Part shown: piece by piece, positions 35,501 to 41,830 of the stretch
How positions within the stretch are numbered: the stretch's first letter is position 1
Layout: each line of letters starts with the position of its first letter
DNA from: Trileptium ribeirensis
Lineage: Eukaryota > Nematoda > Enoplea > Enoplida > Thoracostomopsidae
Length of the DNA stretch: 64,000 nt
Direction: 5' to 3'
Assembly (NCBI GenBank): GCA_030248225.1
Contig: JASANE010029447.1
Span: 1-64,000 of the forward strand
Notes under the pieces: generated by a model
The model's database searches: none
What the model saw: the letters and a program-made list of their open reading frames with translations, nothing else
Told to the model about the DNA's origin: nothing
Made by a program: the position numbers and the translations under genes

Positions 35501-36852
35501 TAGTTAAAGTAATAAATCGTCATATGCAAATACACAGAACTTATTTTCGCTATCTAAATTGAGCTTAATATTACCCATATTTCTATTTGTTATGGAGATA
35601 TGGTAGTCGTCGTAGGTATTCCAGCTCTTATAAGCTCACTTATTTTTTACCCATTTTAAGATCATAGGCAACCGTCATAATAGAAAGCCATATGAGGTAT
35701 TCCAGTTCCGGTGAAAATTGTGTTAAGGTTGCGGTTCCCGCAAAAGGCAACACCATACCGGAACCGGAATTCCGGTTTAAATATTTAAAATTTTTTCCAC
35801 AATTTTTGCTTCATCTGTGGTTCATACAAAAGTTATATATGCAATGGTCACGTTCCATTGTATTGAATTATCGCAACAGTAACATATATATATAATTATC
35901 GACGACACTTAGAAATTCCCTCCGACATTGAACATGGGGGCCAGCTCCCAATTCCGGGGAGACTGGACAGAACATATAATTTCCGATTTCAGTATCATAT
36001 ATTTCAGAGTGTTTAAAACCTTCCGAACATTGTGCTCGAATTGCTTCGGAAGCCGACAAAGTACTGCGATAATGACGCGGCCACTACGCTACTGAGATCG
36101 TCAAACGTTCCTGGTGCTCTATTTCGGTCTTGTACGGTCAAAACTTGGAACATGATAGCGCGGCATAGATTCCATATCTACAGCGAGATATAGAGATACT
36201 GTAGAAGGTGCAACGACGTTCTACGCAACTAGTACCAGCGTTACGACACCTCGACCATCACAATCGATTGGAGGCATTTGGGTTGCAAACATTGCAGACT
36301 CATCGACTTCGTATTCATATGATGTGTATAAACTCCTTCATAGCCTCGTCAATTACAACTTCAACCGGTTTTTCAAACTGTCGACGTAAACTGCGTCAGC
36401 ACACACTCAATCTATGGCCTATACATTCCTCCTCTAAGCCGTCCTGCCGGCACTACTTTTACTCCAATCGAATCATAAATTTCTGGAAGTCCTTGTCACA
36501 TGATGTAGTCACCGATTCCTCTGTAGAGCAGTTCAAAACACGACTCGCAGGCCCTACCATTCTTTTGACATATTTTGTCACTGTGTATTTCATTCCAGCA
36601 AATCTCGGTCATTCAGTTCTGTGCTACCCAACAAACAAGCTGATGCACCGCAATCGGCTCAATTTCCCAATCGGGCCAACATCAAAGGATATTTTGCGTC
36701 ACAAAACTGAAGTCGAATACACTCTGCTTCTAATCTGATTGGGAGACCGGTATGAATAATTATAAAATTACCTGGACAAAAATTTTGACTTTTCCGGCAT
36801 GAGGAAAATCGACTTCTTTCATTTGAATATCTGATGGCACAATGTCGTCCAT
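3509..36852 (-). CDS. NDRG-like: NDRG-family protein gene (partial, 8 exons)
   Basis: Eight minus-strand exons join in phase (81+64+118+63+61+87+75+105 = 654 nt) to give 218 residues that follow the NDRG family from the N-terminal beta strands to the cap helix. Family landmarks read directly are: FLTCHDMGSNHKC (family THDxGxNH), HVCIPGQE (HVDAPGQE), YNFPLLDELG, GVKTIIGLGDGAGANIITRFA, HPNRVMGIILCHCTSTTAG, IGMNQGLYDFLVDHKFG and NPHNLAKFFEAFL. As in the family, the nucleophile-elbow serine is absent (GLGDGAGA), so a hydrolase reaction is not expected; NDRG proteins are cytoplasmic stress/differentiation factors. Known members are about 320-390 residues, so roughly a third (the C-terminal strands and tail) is missing and should lie left of 3509 or beyond the window. 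Introns are 5452, 326, 1430, 1504, 1262, 1211 and 21505 nt. The start is inferred from the only in-frame ATG of the first exon. Confidence 0.88.
3614..5284. other. Intronic sequence, no gene seen
   Basis: This is the 3' part of the 21.5-kb NDRG intron. It is A+T-rich with only short overlapping frames (for example around 4318-4558) that show no family resemblance. No repeat structure was noticed. Confidence 0.5.
5355..6020 (-). pseudogene. LINE copy A: RT C-terminal remnant
   Basis: It contains 'QCKNLGVQIYSSLKSSVSCKQV', 'AYKIINILFR', 'TYVRPMLEYASQVWSPC', 'IDILERVQRY' and at the end 'VIDAWNSLPEFI'. These are the standard post-palm (thumb and C-terminal) blocks of CR1/L2/Jockey-type ORF2. The frame changes at about 5735. 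The product would be the distal part of ORF2 only. Confidence 0.8.
6028..7024 (-). pseudogene. LINE copy A: linker and RT N-terminal remnant
   Basis: The linker (7024-6704) and RT fingers (6588-6028) are in different frames. RT blocks seen are 'VALYKNGSSSDPFNYRPVAL', 'SKIMESIINYELIQHI', 'KQLHGFLTKCSTCTQLL' and 'NDWCISIDSGNSVDIV'. The next expected block (YxDFxKAFDxV, motif A) is absent: a stop and then the distal domain follow at once. The family ORF2 is about 950-1000 residues, so roughly 150 residues are deleted. Confidence 0.8.
7033..7700 (-). pseudogene. LINE copy A: APE-type endonuclease
   Basis: Two overlapping frames carry the endonuclease. Motifs in order are LNARSICNKL, AITETWL, RADSKGGGVMILI, 'HRLICMYRSPN', VVGDFNLPEIYW and CSDQLSI. 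The family ends in S-D-H; here His is replaced (SDQ), which would damage catalysis. One frameshift near 7430 separates the halves. Confidence 0.8.
7768..8745 (-). pseudogene. LINE copy A: ORF1 (PHD-like finger plus RRM-like region)
   Basis: The ATG at 8745 starts a Cys-rich finger CVDC-x8-CFAC-x2-C-x2-WVH, then an in-frame TAA at about 8650, then HY...CEKC in the same frame. After that come a helical stretch (HLLKLQEDVASLSAAVQA), a basic 'AKRRRCLVLTGLPEQGR' RRM-like strand and, after a shift at about 8000, the C-terminal block 'MSDDERRKLSALRAKVNELN'. CR1-type ORF1 proteins carry such PHD/esterase or RRM modules for RNA binding. It is broken by one nonsense and at least one frameshift mutation. 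Confidence 0.75.
9340..11310 (-). pseudogene. LINE copy B: ORF2 remnant (EN and RT pieces)
   Basis: The same blocks as copy A: EN (LNARS..GDFNLPEIYW..CSDQLSI) at 11310-10640, linker 10631-10311, RT fingers 10195-9635, thumb/C-terminal 9561-9340. Only scattered substitutions distinguish it from copy A (for example Tyr to Cys after 'WTSLS', and Val to Ser in 'LDLxFTT'). The palm motifs are missing as in copy A. One extra lost base near 11265 breaks the EN start relative to copy A. Confidence 0.8.
11376..12365 (-). pseudogene. LINE copy B: ORF1, heavily frameshifted
   Basis: Homologous to copy A ORF1 but with many one- and two-base insertions and deletions (for example at about 11410, 11635, 11860, 11935, 12055 and 12355), so only short frames survive. 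The start region is also shifted: an extra base after the ATG gives an early TGA. The indel density here is far higher than in the ORF2 half of the same copy. Confidence 0.75.
12760..13254. other. No gene recognised
   Basis: Short intronic spacer between LINE copy B and the next LINE fragment. A 62-codon frame at 12859-13047 has no recognised similarity. Confidence 0.4.
13255..14130 (+). pseudogene. LINE RT 3' fragment
   Basis: Plus-strand frames read 'VIAGVPQGT', 'SFKLFADDVRIYI' (RT motif C with FADD), then 'YQVKDLGVIVNYNLKSHINS', 'FRCVINCDPLALLDFYKFCV' and 'EIDKIDRVQRYFTRRL'. It starts within the palm (5'-truncated) and decays through several frameshifts and stops towards 14130. It is opposite in orientation to copies A and B and more diverged. 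Confidence 0.75.
14131..14814. other. Spacer with a short G+C-rich open block
   Basis: Mostly A+T-rich. At about 14510-14661 there is an unusually G+C-rich plus-strand open stretch reading 'PQIEPTTPHVSHVTLDGEES' then 'DASTRYGAALQANRLITPLK' and a stop. No family is recognised; it could be a captured exon or part of an unrecognised repeat. Confidence 0.35.
14815..15953. mobile_element. hAT-like non-autonomous element, copy 1 (complete)
   Basis: Starts CAGGGAATAACCGGAACC and ends CCGGTTACTCCCTG, an imperfect terminal inverted repeat. It is flanked by the exact 8-bp duplication ATAAATAC (14807-14814 and 15954-15961). Eight-base duplications with CAGGG/CCCTG ends are the hallmark of the hAT superfamily. 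Subterminal regions are packed with CCGGTTCCGG and the palindrome CCGGAATTCCGG, likely transposase-binding sites. There is no intact transposase. Length is 1139 bp. Confidence 0.88.
15962..16810. other. Spacer between two hAT copies, no gene
   Basis: No convincing gene. A stretch at about 16255-16375 is rich in 'TTTTTGC' words similar in style to 34.9-35.3 kb. Short frames at 16128 and 16587 have no family resemblance. Confidence 0.4.
16819..17616. mobile_element. hAT-like element, copy 2 (complete ends, internal deletion)
   Basis: Opposite orientation to copy 1. It starts CAAGGAGTAACCGG, ends CCGGTTATTCCCTG, and is flanked by the exact 8-bp duplication CCGCATAC (16811-16818 and 17617-17624). 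Compared with copy 3 it lacks about 360 bp of the interior (jump after 'TTGAAACTGTG'). Length is 798 bp. Confidence 0.9.
17660..17816. mobile_element. hAT-like element, fragment (copy 4)
   Basis: One terminus only: the region equivalent to the last 150 bp of copy 1, ending GAGGCTACTCCCTG. It lies 44 bp beyond copy 2 and in the opposite orientation to it. It is more diverged than copies 1-3. Confidence 0.75.
17817..18560. other. No gene recognised
   Basis: A+T-rich spacer. A block at 18250-18460 contains several TGTCCC/GGGACA words, possibly part of an unidentified element. No coding evidence. Confidence 0.35.
18561..19624 (+). mobile_element. Helitron-like non-autonomous block
   Basis: The left end has a nested palindrome: ATTCTCG (18570) pairs with CGAGAAT (18611), enclosing the perfect hairpin CCACTCGC-GA-GCGAGTGG (18591-18608). 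The right end has the hairpin GCTCGC-AA-GCGAGC (19603-19616), then TTCA and CTAG followed by T. A hairpin a few bases before a CTRR 3' end is a Helitron feature. The internal text 'GGATCTCGATAACGGTTGGG' is of the same type as the block at 44831. No RepHel protein is encoded. Confidence 0.45.
18998..19345 (+). repeat. 174-bp direct repeat, two copies, frame preserved
   Basis: Units start GGTGAAAAGTCGTGGGAAA (18998) and GGTGACAAGTCGTGGGAAA (19172). The 174-bp period equals 58 codons. A plus-strand frame at 19016-19396 spans both copies and carries a repeated hydrophobic peptide ('HLNVC..LLVLVS.MGFSG'). Coding is not otherwise supported. Confidence 0.75.
19625..23864. other. Long intronic stretch, no recognised gene
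   Basis: About 4.2 kb inside the large NDRG intron. Open frames are short. Two are mildly coding-like on the plus strand: 22738-22926 (Ser/Thr/Lys-rich) and 23342-23545, which starts ATG after GCAGAAA and reads MKTSEMLQTASSSKSKS. Neither is recognised, neither has splice support, and no mobile element was identified. Confidence 0.4.
23865..24395. repeat. 177-bp tandem triplication
   Basis: Three head-to-tail copies start AAATATATTCTATATCCCCC at 23865, 24042 and 24219, with an exact 177-bp period. Copies 2 and 3 share variants (GACGGCGAC; ACGACACAAAT) against copy 1 (GACAGCGAC; ACGATGCAAAT). On the minus strand each unit has an open stretch ending '..HDLLFI.F.SLA' and a stop, followed by AATAAA, so the unit looks like a short gene 3' end. 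No family is recognised. Confidence 0.9.
24396..25118. other. No gene recognised
   Basis: Intronic spacer between the 177-bp repeat and NDRG exon 7. An open minus-strand extension (24394-24504) runs into the repeat frame, but without an identifiable product. Confidence 0.4.
25119..25193 (-). CDS. NDRG-like: NDRG exon 7
   Basis: 75 nt between TCTTTTAAG| and GGA|GTAAGT, phase 0 on both sides. It encodes MIGRKLSSIGMNQGLYDFLV then DHKFG, the family cap-domain segment 'INWKLxxxGMxxxxxxYLxxHxFG'. The intron that follows is about 21.5 kb. Confidence 0.9.
25415..25704. mobile_element. Partial copy of the foldback repeat at 28.3-28.7 kb
   Basis: The sequence around 25541-25704 (from CAGACATCCGAGC to GTCTAAAATGTCCC) aligns with 28565-28747. 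Only the right-hand inverted repeat is evident. It lies in the NDRG intron between exons 6 and 7. Confidence 0.5.
26405..26491 (-). CDS. NDRG-like: NDRG exon 6
   Basis: 87 nt between TTATTATAG| and AAA|GTATGT, phase 0 on both sides. It encodes IHHPNRVMGIILCHCTSTTA then GVWEYISHK. It matches the family 'LxxPxRVxGLVLIxCTxTxAGxxEY' strand and loop after the elbow. Confidence 0.92.
26755..26840 (+). mobile_element. tRNA-SINE-like fragment 1
   Basis: Contains GGATTCGAATCCCACC, a tRNA B-box-like sequence (26756-26771), followed by a tail 'GATATTCCAATCTATCATG' also found at about 27000. No A box lies upstream, so it looks 5'-truncated. It lies in the NDRG intron between exons 5 and 6. Confidence 0.45.
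26928..27040 (+). mobile_element. tRNA-SINE-like fragment 2
   Basis: Contains AGAGTAGCTCAGTGGCTAGA, a tRNA A-box/D-arm-like sequence at 26930-26950, then a decayed B-box region and the tail 'GGTATTCCAAACTATCATG' shared with fragment 1. The shared tail after a tRNA-like head suggests one SINE family. Confidence 0.45.
27754..27814 (-). CDS. NDRG-like: NDRG exon 5 (nucleophile-elbow exon)
   Basis: 61 nt between TTCCAG| and GCG|GTAAGA. Joined to exon 4 it reads GVKTIIGLGDGAGANIITRF then Ala, the most diagnostic NDRG block ('GxKxxIGxGxGAGAxIxxRFA'). The position of the alpha/beta-hydrolase nucleophile serine is not serine here, as in the family. It ends in phase 0. Confidence 0.92.
28159..28250 (+). 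mobile_element. hAT-like terminus of a second family
   Basis: CAGGGTGTCCGCGGGTCC at 28159 has the form of a widespread hAT terminal repeat. It is followed by 'TTCAAAGAGATTCAAGGAG'-type A-rich repeats. No matching opposite end was found, so it is probably a fragment. Confidence 0.4.
28278..28747. mobile_element. Foldback element with long imperfect TIRs
   Basis: The left arm AGTCCACTTTAGGCGCGTAC.. (28278) is matched inverted by ..GTGCACGCACCTAAAGCGGACT (ending 28747). Similarity continues inward past 'GGTTGCTCTTTT' / 'AAAAGAACAACC'. About 470 bp, no coding region. A diverged relative lies at 25415-25704. Confidence 0.6.
28981..29169 (+). CDS. Doubtful 62-codon ORF, unrecognised
   Basis: The frame opens with ATG and reads MSAYQKTFVNKISFCNEAMN, ending WKSQYSSTRQA. 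It is hydrophilic and more coding-like than its neighbours. It lies antisense inside an NDRG intron, with no promoter or splice support. Probably not a gene. Confidence 0.12.
   Translation: MSAYQKTFVNKISFCNEAMNHRGQRFRHGEQTRKVPNFAMDESQFASPQQVWKSQYSSTRQA
29319..29381 (-). CDS. NDRG-like: NDRG exon 4
   Basis: 63 nt between AAATTTAG| and GG|GTAAGTAG. It encodes YNFPLLDELGQDFVTILDTF with split codons on both sides (Ser on the left, Gly on the right). It matches the family helix 'YPSMDQLAEMLPxVLxxFG' that precedes the nucleophile elbow. A truncated hAT-like copy starts about 34 bases upstream of the acceptor. Confidence 0.9.
29416..29643. mobile_element. hAT-like element, truncated (copy 5)
   Basis: Begins CAGAGAGTAACCGG after ATATAT and follows the terminus of copies 2 and 3 for about 225 bp ('GGCAAAAGCCATACCG', 'CATCTGTGGTCCAAAC'), then stops. 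It starts 34 bp upstream of the NDRG exon 4 acceptor, in the same orientation as copies 2 and 3. Confidence 0.75.
29644..30811. other. NDRG intron 3, no other feature
   Basis: The intron between exons 3 and 4. It is A+T-rich and no additional repeat or gene was recognised. Confidence 0.4.
30812..30929 (-). CDS. NDRG-like: NDRG exon 3 (HVxxPGQ segment)
   Basis: 118 nt between TGGTTTAG| and TC|GTAAGTTG. It begins with the last two bases of the exon 2/3 His codon, then KCWFPFTMHSSMTEV and later FLHVCIPGQEDNAEDLPS. HVCIPGQE corresponds to the family HVDAPGQE strand and turn. It ends in phase 2. Confidence 0.9.
31256..31319 (-). CDS. NDRG-like: NDRG exon 2 (THDxG segment)
   Basis: The acceptor TTTTACAG| and donor AATC|GTATGT bound 64 nt encoding GNLENKQGKTFFLTCHDMG then SN and one base of the next codon. 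The family motif is 'GxxxxxxPxxLTxHDxGxNH'; the split codon is completed by exon 3 to give the expected His. A complete hAT-like element ends only 47 bases upstream of this acceptor. Confidence 0.87.
31367..32530. mobile_element. hAT-like element, copy 3 (complete)
   Basis: Starts CAGGGAGTAACCGG and ends CCGGTTATTCCTTG, flanked by ATATATAT on both sides (31359-31366 and 32531-32538), consistent with an 8-bp duplication inside a TA repeat. It has the same CCGG-rich subterminal blocks as copies 1 and 2 and the full interior missing from copy 2. 1164 bp; no intact transposase. Confidence 0.88.
32531..32585. repeat. (AT)n microsatellite
   Basis: An uninterrupted AT dinucleotide run of about 27 units immediately beyond the end of hAT copy 3. 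A shorter TA run borders the other end. Confidence 0.95.
33015..33330. repeat. 156-bp diverged direct repeat (two copies)
   Basis: AGTTTCCCATGCCCCACAAC at 33015 and AGTTTGCCATGCCCGAAAAC at 33171 begin similar units sharing CAGGACGT, 'TTTTGGGT' and 'TAGAACC' landmarks. No coding evidence. Confidence 0.6.
33331..34879. other. No gene recognised (NDRG intron 1)
   Basis: A minus-strand 156-codon frame at 33759-34229 has no recognisable family and lies antiparallel to other short frames; it is not called. Intron of the NDRG gene. Confidence 0.4.
34880..35310. repeat. 207-bp direct repeat (two copies)
   Basis: CTAAGACACAACCCCCTGAC occurs at 34904 and 35111. The flanking CATCA(T/C)T(A/G)GCTC(T/A)GCG and the T-rich 'TTTTTGCTAAAA' text also repeat. 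Two diverged tandem units within NDRG intron 1. Confidence 0.7.
35697..35862. mobile_element. hAT-like element, fragment (copy 6)
   Basis: Matches the terminal 150 bp of the family (TTCCGGTGAAAATTGTGTT .. CATACCGGAACCGGAATTCC .. CATCTGTGG) but lacks the CAGGG tip and the interior. Confidence 0.7.
36190..36640 (+). pseudogene. LINE RT C-terminal fragment
   Basis: The plus-strand frame 36208-36738 begins 'VQRRSTQLVPALRHLDHHNR', then 'LEAFGLQTLQTHRLRI' and 'YFYSNRIINFWKSLSHDVV' and 'VEQFKTRL'. This is the extreme C-terminal part of the CR1-type ORF2 present intact at 45271-48285 ('VQRLATKLIPSIRHW', 'LEYLGLQTLHSRRI', 'RTVRLWNSLPLSVV'). It is 5'-truncated and ends just downstream of NDRG exon 1 on the opposite strand. 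The last 60 codons are probably not LINE. Confidence 0.75.
36772..36852 (-). CDS. NDRG-like: NDRG exon 1 (first coding exon found)
   Basis: It encodes 27 residues starting MDDIVPSD and ending HAGKVKIFVQ, the usual NDRG beginning (acidic leader, then a strand reading 'xVxVxVQG'). The donor is CAG|GTAATT and phase is 0. The ATG at 36852 is the only in-frame start in the exon. A possible acceptor lies just upstream, so an untranslated leader exon may exist further right. Confidence 0.8.
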
Positions 36853-39274
36853 GATCAGATGGGAAATATATATATATGTAAATCTGAAAATAAAATTTAT
36901 ACGTAGCATGAGAAACATCTACCAACACGTTAGTACTGGTTCCTAAATTTTCCATCAAATCTGGCTTCCCCAAAATGGAAGGGTGGGGCCCTGGCATTTT
37001 TCGGCGGTTTCTGGTAAAAAAAGCTGCCTCCTCTGGCAAATTTTTCGCTCCATCTGTCTACATTTTTGGCTTGCTCCCAATAAAAACAAGTCTCAGTTAA
37101 CATGAGAACTGCACAAAATCTTTTTACAAAAATCCTCTTTCCAACCAAAAACTTTAATTGAAGCAAAAAAATAGTTGAAAAATTGATTTAAACTTCAATA
37201 AAGGCGTTTTTGGGCTATTTATTAAAAATAGGATTTTGCGCTGAAAATTATTAAATTTTGACAAATTTTTAGACTTTGAAACACCCCCCCCCGTTCACAT
37301 CGTTTTGCAAAATCCGACGCCCCTGTTACAAAAGAGGGGGATTCCGCCTGCACAATGGGAAAACTTTAATTGATGGAGAAGCCAAAAAATCATAGTCCCA
37401 GTAAACCAGCAGTTCTGAAAATATCTGGCTGATTGTATCGAGATTCAGGCTGAGACGAGTTTATTATAGTTTGAATAAAAGTATAGTACGTAAGTTAGTA
37501 CAAGCCTATCCAAACTATTAACTGTGCTGCATTTACTGATCCTTCTAGCAATAGAGGCTACACAAAAGAAAGTTTTAACTACCTTTACTGACAAGAGCCG
37601 TACCCCAAAAGATTTTTGTGGTTAGCACATGTTTTACTGGGCTTCCAGAAAAAAAGACATCAGGTGTTTGTCGACATGCGACACCTATCAGGGACTTTCT
37701 CCTTAAAACGACGCCAATCAAACAAATCTGTTTCCTAACCAAAGATTATTAGTCGACAACGAAAAACTAGTATATTATATATGCTCATAGTAAAAACTGA
37801 ACAATTTTAATATAAAAATATGCATGGGGTAGTTGTAACGACTGCTTAGAACTTTATTAATGTCAATTTCACCGATGAAATGCTTTTTGAGTTAACCAAG
37901 AATTTATCTGCCTGCGACATCTGGGCGGCATATGCGATCGCTATTAGTGGAACGCCATTTCGAAAAATCAAAGGCCCCCAATAAAAGTTTGAGGTACGCA
38001 ACTGTCACAACAAAAGCAAATTACGTTGCCAAATAGCTGATCGTAGCAATAATGACCAAAAGGCTGCATAAATTGTGTAATGACTGTTCTCATAAATTAT
38101 TTCTAAGTCAAGCGAAACCATTAATGTCGATGAACTTGAGAATATAAATGAGCATAATAAAAACTGAATACAAGTTCCTGTTCCAGTTTCGTTAAAAATT
38201 TGTTTTCGGTGTATTTCGGATAAGGTTGCTTGCTGACACGTAATGATTTTTACATACGTATAATGTATATATATGACTTTTGGTCTGTGCTCACAAGGCC
38301 GCACTCTAGTACATCTCGTTCTCTGCTGCTCGTACGACTCGAGCTTCACTCAGTTCGATCTGCGTCGGCTAATTCCTGTTGTGGAAAACTTTCACCGTCT
38401 GGACCACGAAATGTCACTGATTACATGTTCCAGGTGTTTGTAACTTATCGGATCCGCGTCACGATGGTATGTCGTGTTTTAGTTTCTATATACTCAGATG
38501 ACACTTGGCTGAGCAAAATTATGTTGTAGGGCCCTTTGGACCTGGAATCACAAGGCCAAACCATCGTAGCCGCTAATCTTTAATCAAGCCTAATAGACCA
38601 GATCAGCTGTGTATATTAAGTTGCCTGTCGGATGTGATGACGTTTTTATGCTCCAAGTCATGCGGCCTAGGCATATTCAAAATTCATGCAGAAAATGAAT
38701 AAGTGTTACAAATGTTCTTTCAAACATACAATACCGTAATTTTTACGGGCAAATCGTAATATAGTTTTGCGTCACGCGTTTTCACACACATACATAATTA
38801 TGATGCAAAGTTTTACCATCATCGGGTTCTGCTATAGGGGAAGAGGGACTGACCTATCATGCAGGATATCGCGGCTCGATGAGTTTCAAATTCCAGGAAT
38901 TTACAGGAAAATAATTTAGATTTTACAGGAAATTTTTACCATGAAAATTCAACATATCTAAAATCACAACGCAAATATCGGTAATATTTCAGCAACACAC
39001 ACTTAATTCATGTTCGTCTTAGTTTGCGGCACTGTTTCAGCGCATCCAAACTAGCCTCTCTATTTTGGGGGATGGGATACCCCGACTCGGCGATTTCCTC
39101 AACCCATTCACAAAAAACCCCATGTCCTCCCCATCCCAATTCAGAAAACCCCCGTGTTCTGGCTTGTCGCCGGACGCTCCAGTACCGGGGGCACCTCTTC
39201 GGAAAAGTGGGCACAACATGGAGTCCCCTCTGTCGTGGGAAAGGGGAGCACGAAAGGGGGTCTTCTTCGGAAAA
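36853..39274. other. No gene recognised; region upstream of NDRG exon 1
   Basis: This would hold the NDRG promoter and any untranslated exons, but no TATA/Inr pair or splice chain was identified. A short 'TCCAGGAATTTACAGGAAAA' block at about 38910-38940 resembles the A-rich text next to hAT termini. Frames at 38230-38529 and 39008-39318 overlap on both strands and are not called. Confidence 0.35.
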
Positions 39275-39562
39275 GTGTAAATGCTGCGAAAGCTATAAAA
39301 AATGAACGTTTTCGACATTTTGGGGGTAAAATCAAAAGGAAAGGTGTAAAAGATTGAAAAAACTGTAAAATGAAAGCTTTTTCGAGTATAGTTGGAGCTA
39401 AAAATAAAACAAAAAGGTGTAACTGCTGCGAAAACTATAAAAAAACGAACGTTGTTTCAATCATTTTTGCAGCTAAAAATAAAATGGAAATGTGTAAAAG
39501 CTGCGAAAACCGCAAAAATGACCGTTTCTTCGAGCATTTTTGGGGGTAAAAATCGAAGTGGA
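39275..39562. repeat. About 70-bp tandem repeat, four units
   Basis: Units begin GTGTAA at 39275, 39344, 39417 and 39492 (periods 69, 73, 75) and share 'GCTGCGAAAACTATAAAAA', 'TTTTGGGGGTAAAA' or 'GCTAAAAATAAAA' segments. Diverged and non-coding. Confidence 0.7.
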
Positions 39563-39789
39563 GTTTCGGGGTAGGGGAGCAATTAGGGGTAGTTACATTC
39601 CGGTGAAGGGGAAGCTGAAAAGCAGAGGGACCACCCAGGCTTGTAGAAGCCAGATGCTCGACATCGATGCAGAACACGCAAAAATAAAAACACGCGGAGA
39701 AGATTTGTTAGCAGCATAGGGGTCATTTAATAATGTATTTACGACTCCTAATAATACCATCTGTGCCGAAAATTTGTACACATAACGAG

Positions 39790-41830
39790 GTGCTCAAAAA
39801 TATGCCAAAAAAATTAAACTTTAACTGTGCATTTAAGAGAAATATGGTTCTTCCGAAAGTTGGTCCCATGGAACGTGATGATGGTTCTGTGTGGAATTCT
39901 GCAACGGACGATTGTAATCTGGCAACTTCTTTAACGATTACGTTGGGTCAGTGTTTAACAAGCATCATTTTGTCAGTCCAAGAGCAGTTCACGGCACGCC
40001 TGCACGATTGGCAGACGTATAGTTAAATGTTGACACTGTTAACAAACAGGTGAGCAAAGTTAAGGCTGATGTGGCCTCAGGTATAGATGTCGTCCCAAAC
40101 CGGTTTTTGTTAAATAACGGAGTGGCGAAACTTTGTGAAAGGTCACTATAATAAGGTACTTTCGCTACAGCTTGGAAATACGTCATATTTGTCCCTATTT
40201 ACACGCGCAACGGCGACCATGCAAACGTAGTAGTTTTCATCCCATCAGTCTAACATCATCAGTCAGTAAATTGCTTGAAGCATTAATAAGCGACAACATG
40301 GTTGATCACTTACTTATGTTCAAATAACCTGATATACGACATTGAGCAAGGTTTTCTCTAAACGATCGACTACCACGCAACTGCTGGACTACCTAAATCT
40401 TGCTACAAAATGTGTTGCCCAAAACGATTAGATGGACGTTGCATACGTAGATTTTCAGAAGGCAGTCGACAGAGTTAAGCTATGACCATTGATCTATAAG
40501 TTGGACTCGCATGGCTTCGGCCCAACTTTCAGTGGTGCCAAACTTACATCATGGGTCGCACACAGATGGTTTCTGTGAGTAGGTCTATTTCCACATGGTC
40601 AACAGCTACTACCGGCGTACCTCGTGGTTCCGTTATTTTCCCTATTTTCGTGTACGGCATTGACGACTATGTGCCGTTTACAAATTTGCTGACGCTCTGC
40701 GCCTTGCACACCTGGTAATACGGTACAACCCTGATTTTGATTTAGATGCCTTTCAATTTGATCTCGACTGTCTATCAGAATACAGTCATGAGTGGTGCGT
40801 AGCAGTATATATATACATAAAATAAAATGCTATGTGATGCACTGTAAGCCTGAAAATCCACGCGCAGCTTATAAACTGATGAGAGATAGCTTAAATCGCA
40901 TCGCATCTGAGAAGGATTTAGGCGTTATTATGACAAACTGAAATTTTTGGATCATTGTGCAGTAGTGCCTGCCAGTGCTCGAAGAGTCATATGTATATAT
41001 ACTTGATGAAATGATCTATTCAACATTGGACAAAGTTTGTGCGGCTCCACTAACCTGTCGTGGATCAGGCCCATTATAGAAAAATGACGGAAAAAGTGCA
41101 GACGTGCAGAGATATACGATGAAGCTACGTAATCCCCGGCATTTCGCAATGATGATGAGAAGATGGGCTTGCCTGTCTGGGTATTCAGACATTAGAGTCG
41201 AGGCGCATCCGAAGCGACTCGATTTTGGTGTACAAAATAACACATCGGGATGTTGCTATGGACATTTCCGAGTTCTTTGCAGCGACTTTTACTAGCACTG
41301 GAGGTCACAACCTGAAGCTTGACACACTACGCATTCCCCGAAGAGACTCAAGAAGGATTTTTCGGCACTGATTGGGCTGAGGGGGAAAATCAGAGAAAGG
41401 CCCACCATCTTTTCAGTATAGCCCCCATAGTCTCTGAACCCCCAATCATCTCTTACCCCCAAAAGAGATCTCTTCGAGATCAGGGTCGCCCCTTTTCGCC
41501 GATTTTTCTTTCCTTACGGCGTTGTAAGGACAAAGAATTCCTTGCCGACTGAAGTGGTGAATGCTCCCTCTCTGTCATCGTTCAAACTTAGACTTCATCT
41601 TTCAATTGTGTTGCCTGCCTAATCCATCCATTATTTCTTTTTTCAACTTCATTCTGGCCTCGCTCCAATGCGAGGATTTCTCTCCTCCATTTTGATCGAC
41701 CAAAATCAAGAAACCAGGTGCTCCTACAAACCTCTTCGAATGTCGACAGTATATACCATATGGAGAGAAGAAATGGTACGTATATGTAAATAAATATATA
41801 TTCCCACATTTTCGAGGCACACCCAAAAAT
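39790..41830 (+). pseudogene. Degenerate LINE of the same family as the intact one
   Basis: Blocks in order on the plus strand are: 'LNFNCAFKRNMVLPKVGPME', 'VNKQVSKVKADVASGIDVVP', 'HPISLTSSVSKLLEALI', 'VAYVDFQKAVDRVK' and later palm, thumb and C-terminal traces. The tail at about 41600-41820 carries the same hairpin position and the same ATGGTACGTA(A/T)-type end as the intact element. Many stops and frameshifts; 5'-truncated within the linker. Confidence 0.8.
41658..41675 (+). other. 3'-UTR hairpin of the degenerate LINE
   Basis: CCTCGC-TCCAAT-GCGAGG, a 6-bp stem with a 6-base loop, at the same distance after the ORF as the hairpin of the intact element. The stem sequence differs from that copy by paired changes. 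Confidence 0.6.

Noticed and set aside
39008..39357. Multiple overlapping ORFs on both strands
   Set aside because: All arise from a G+C-rich, repeat-bordering stretch that is open in several frames; none has a motif.
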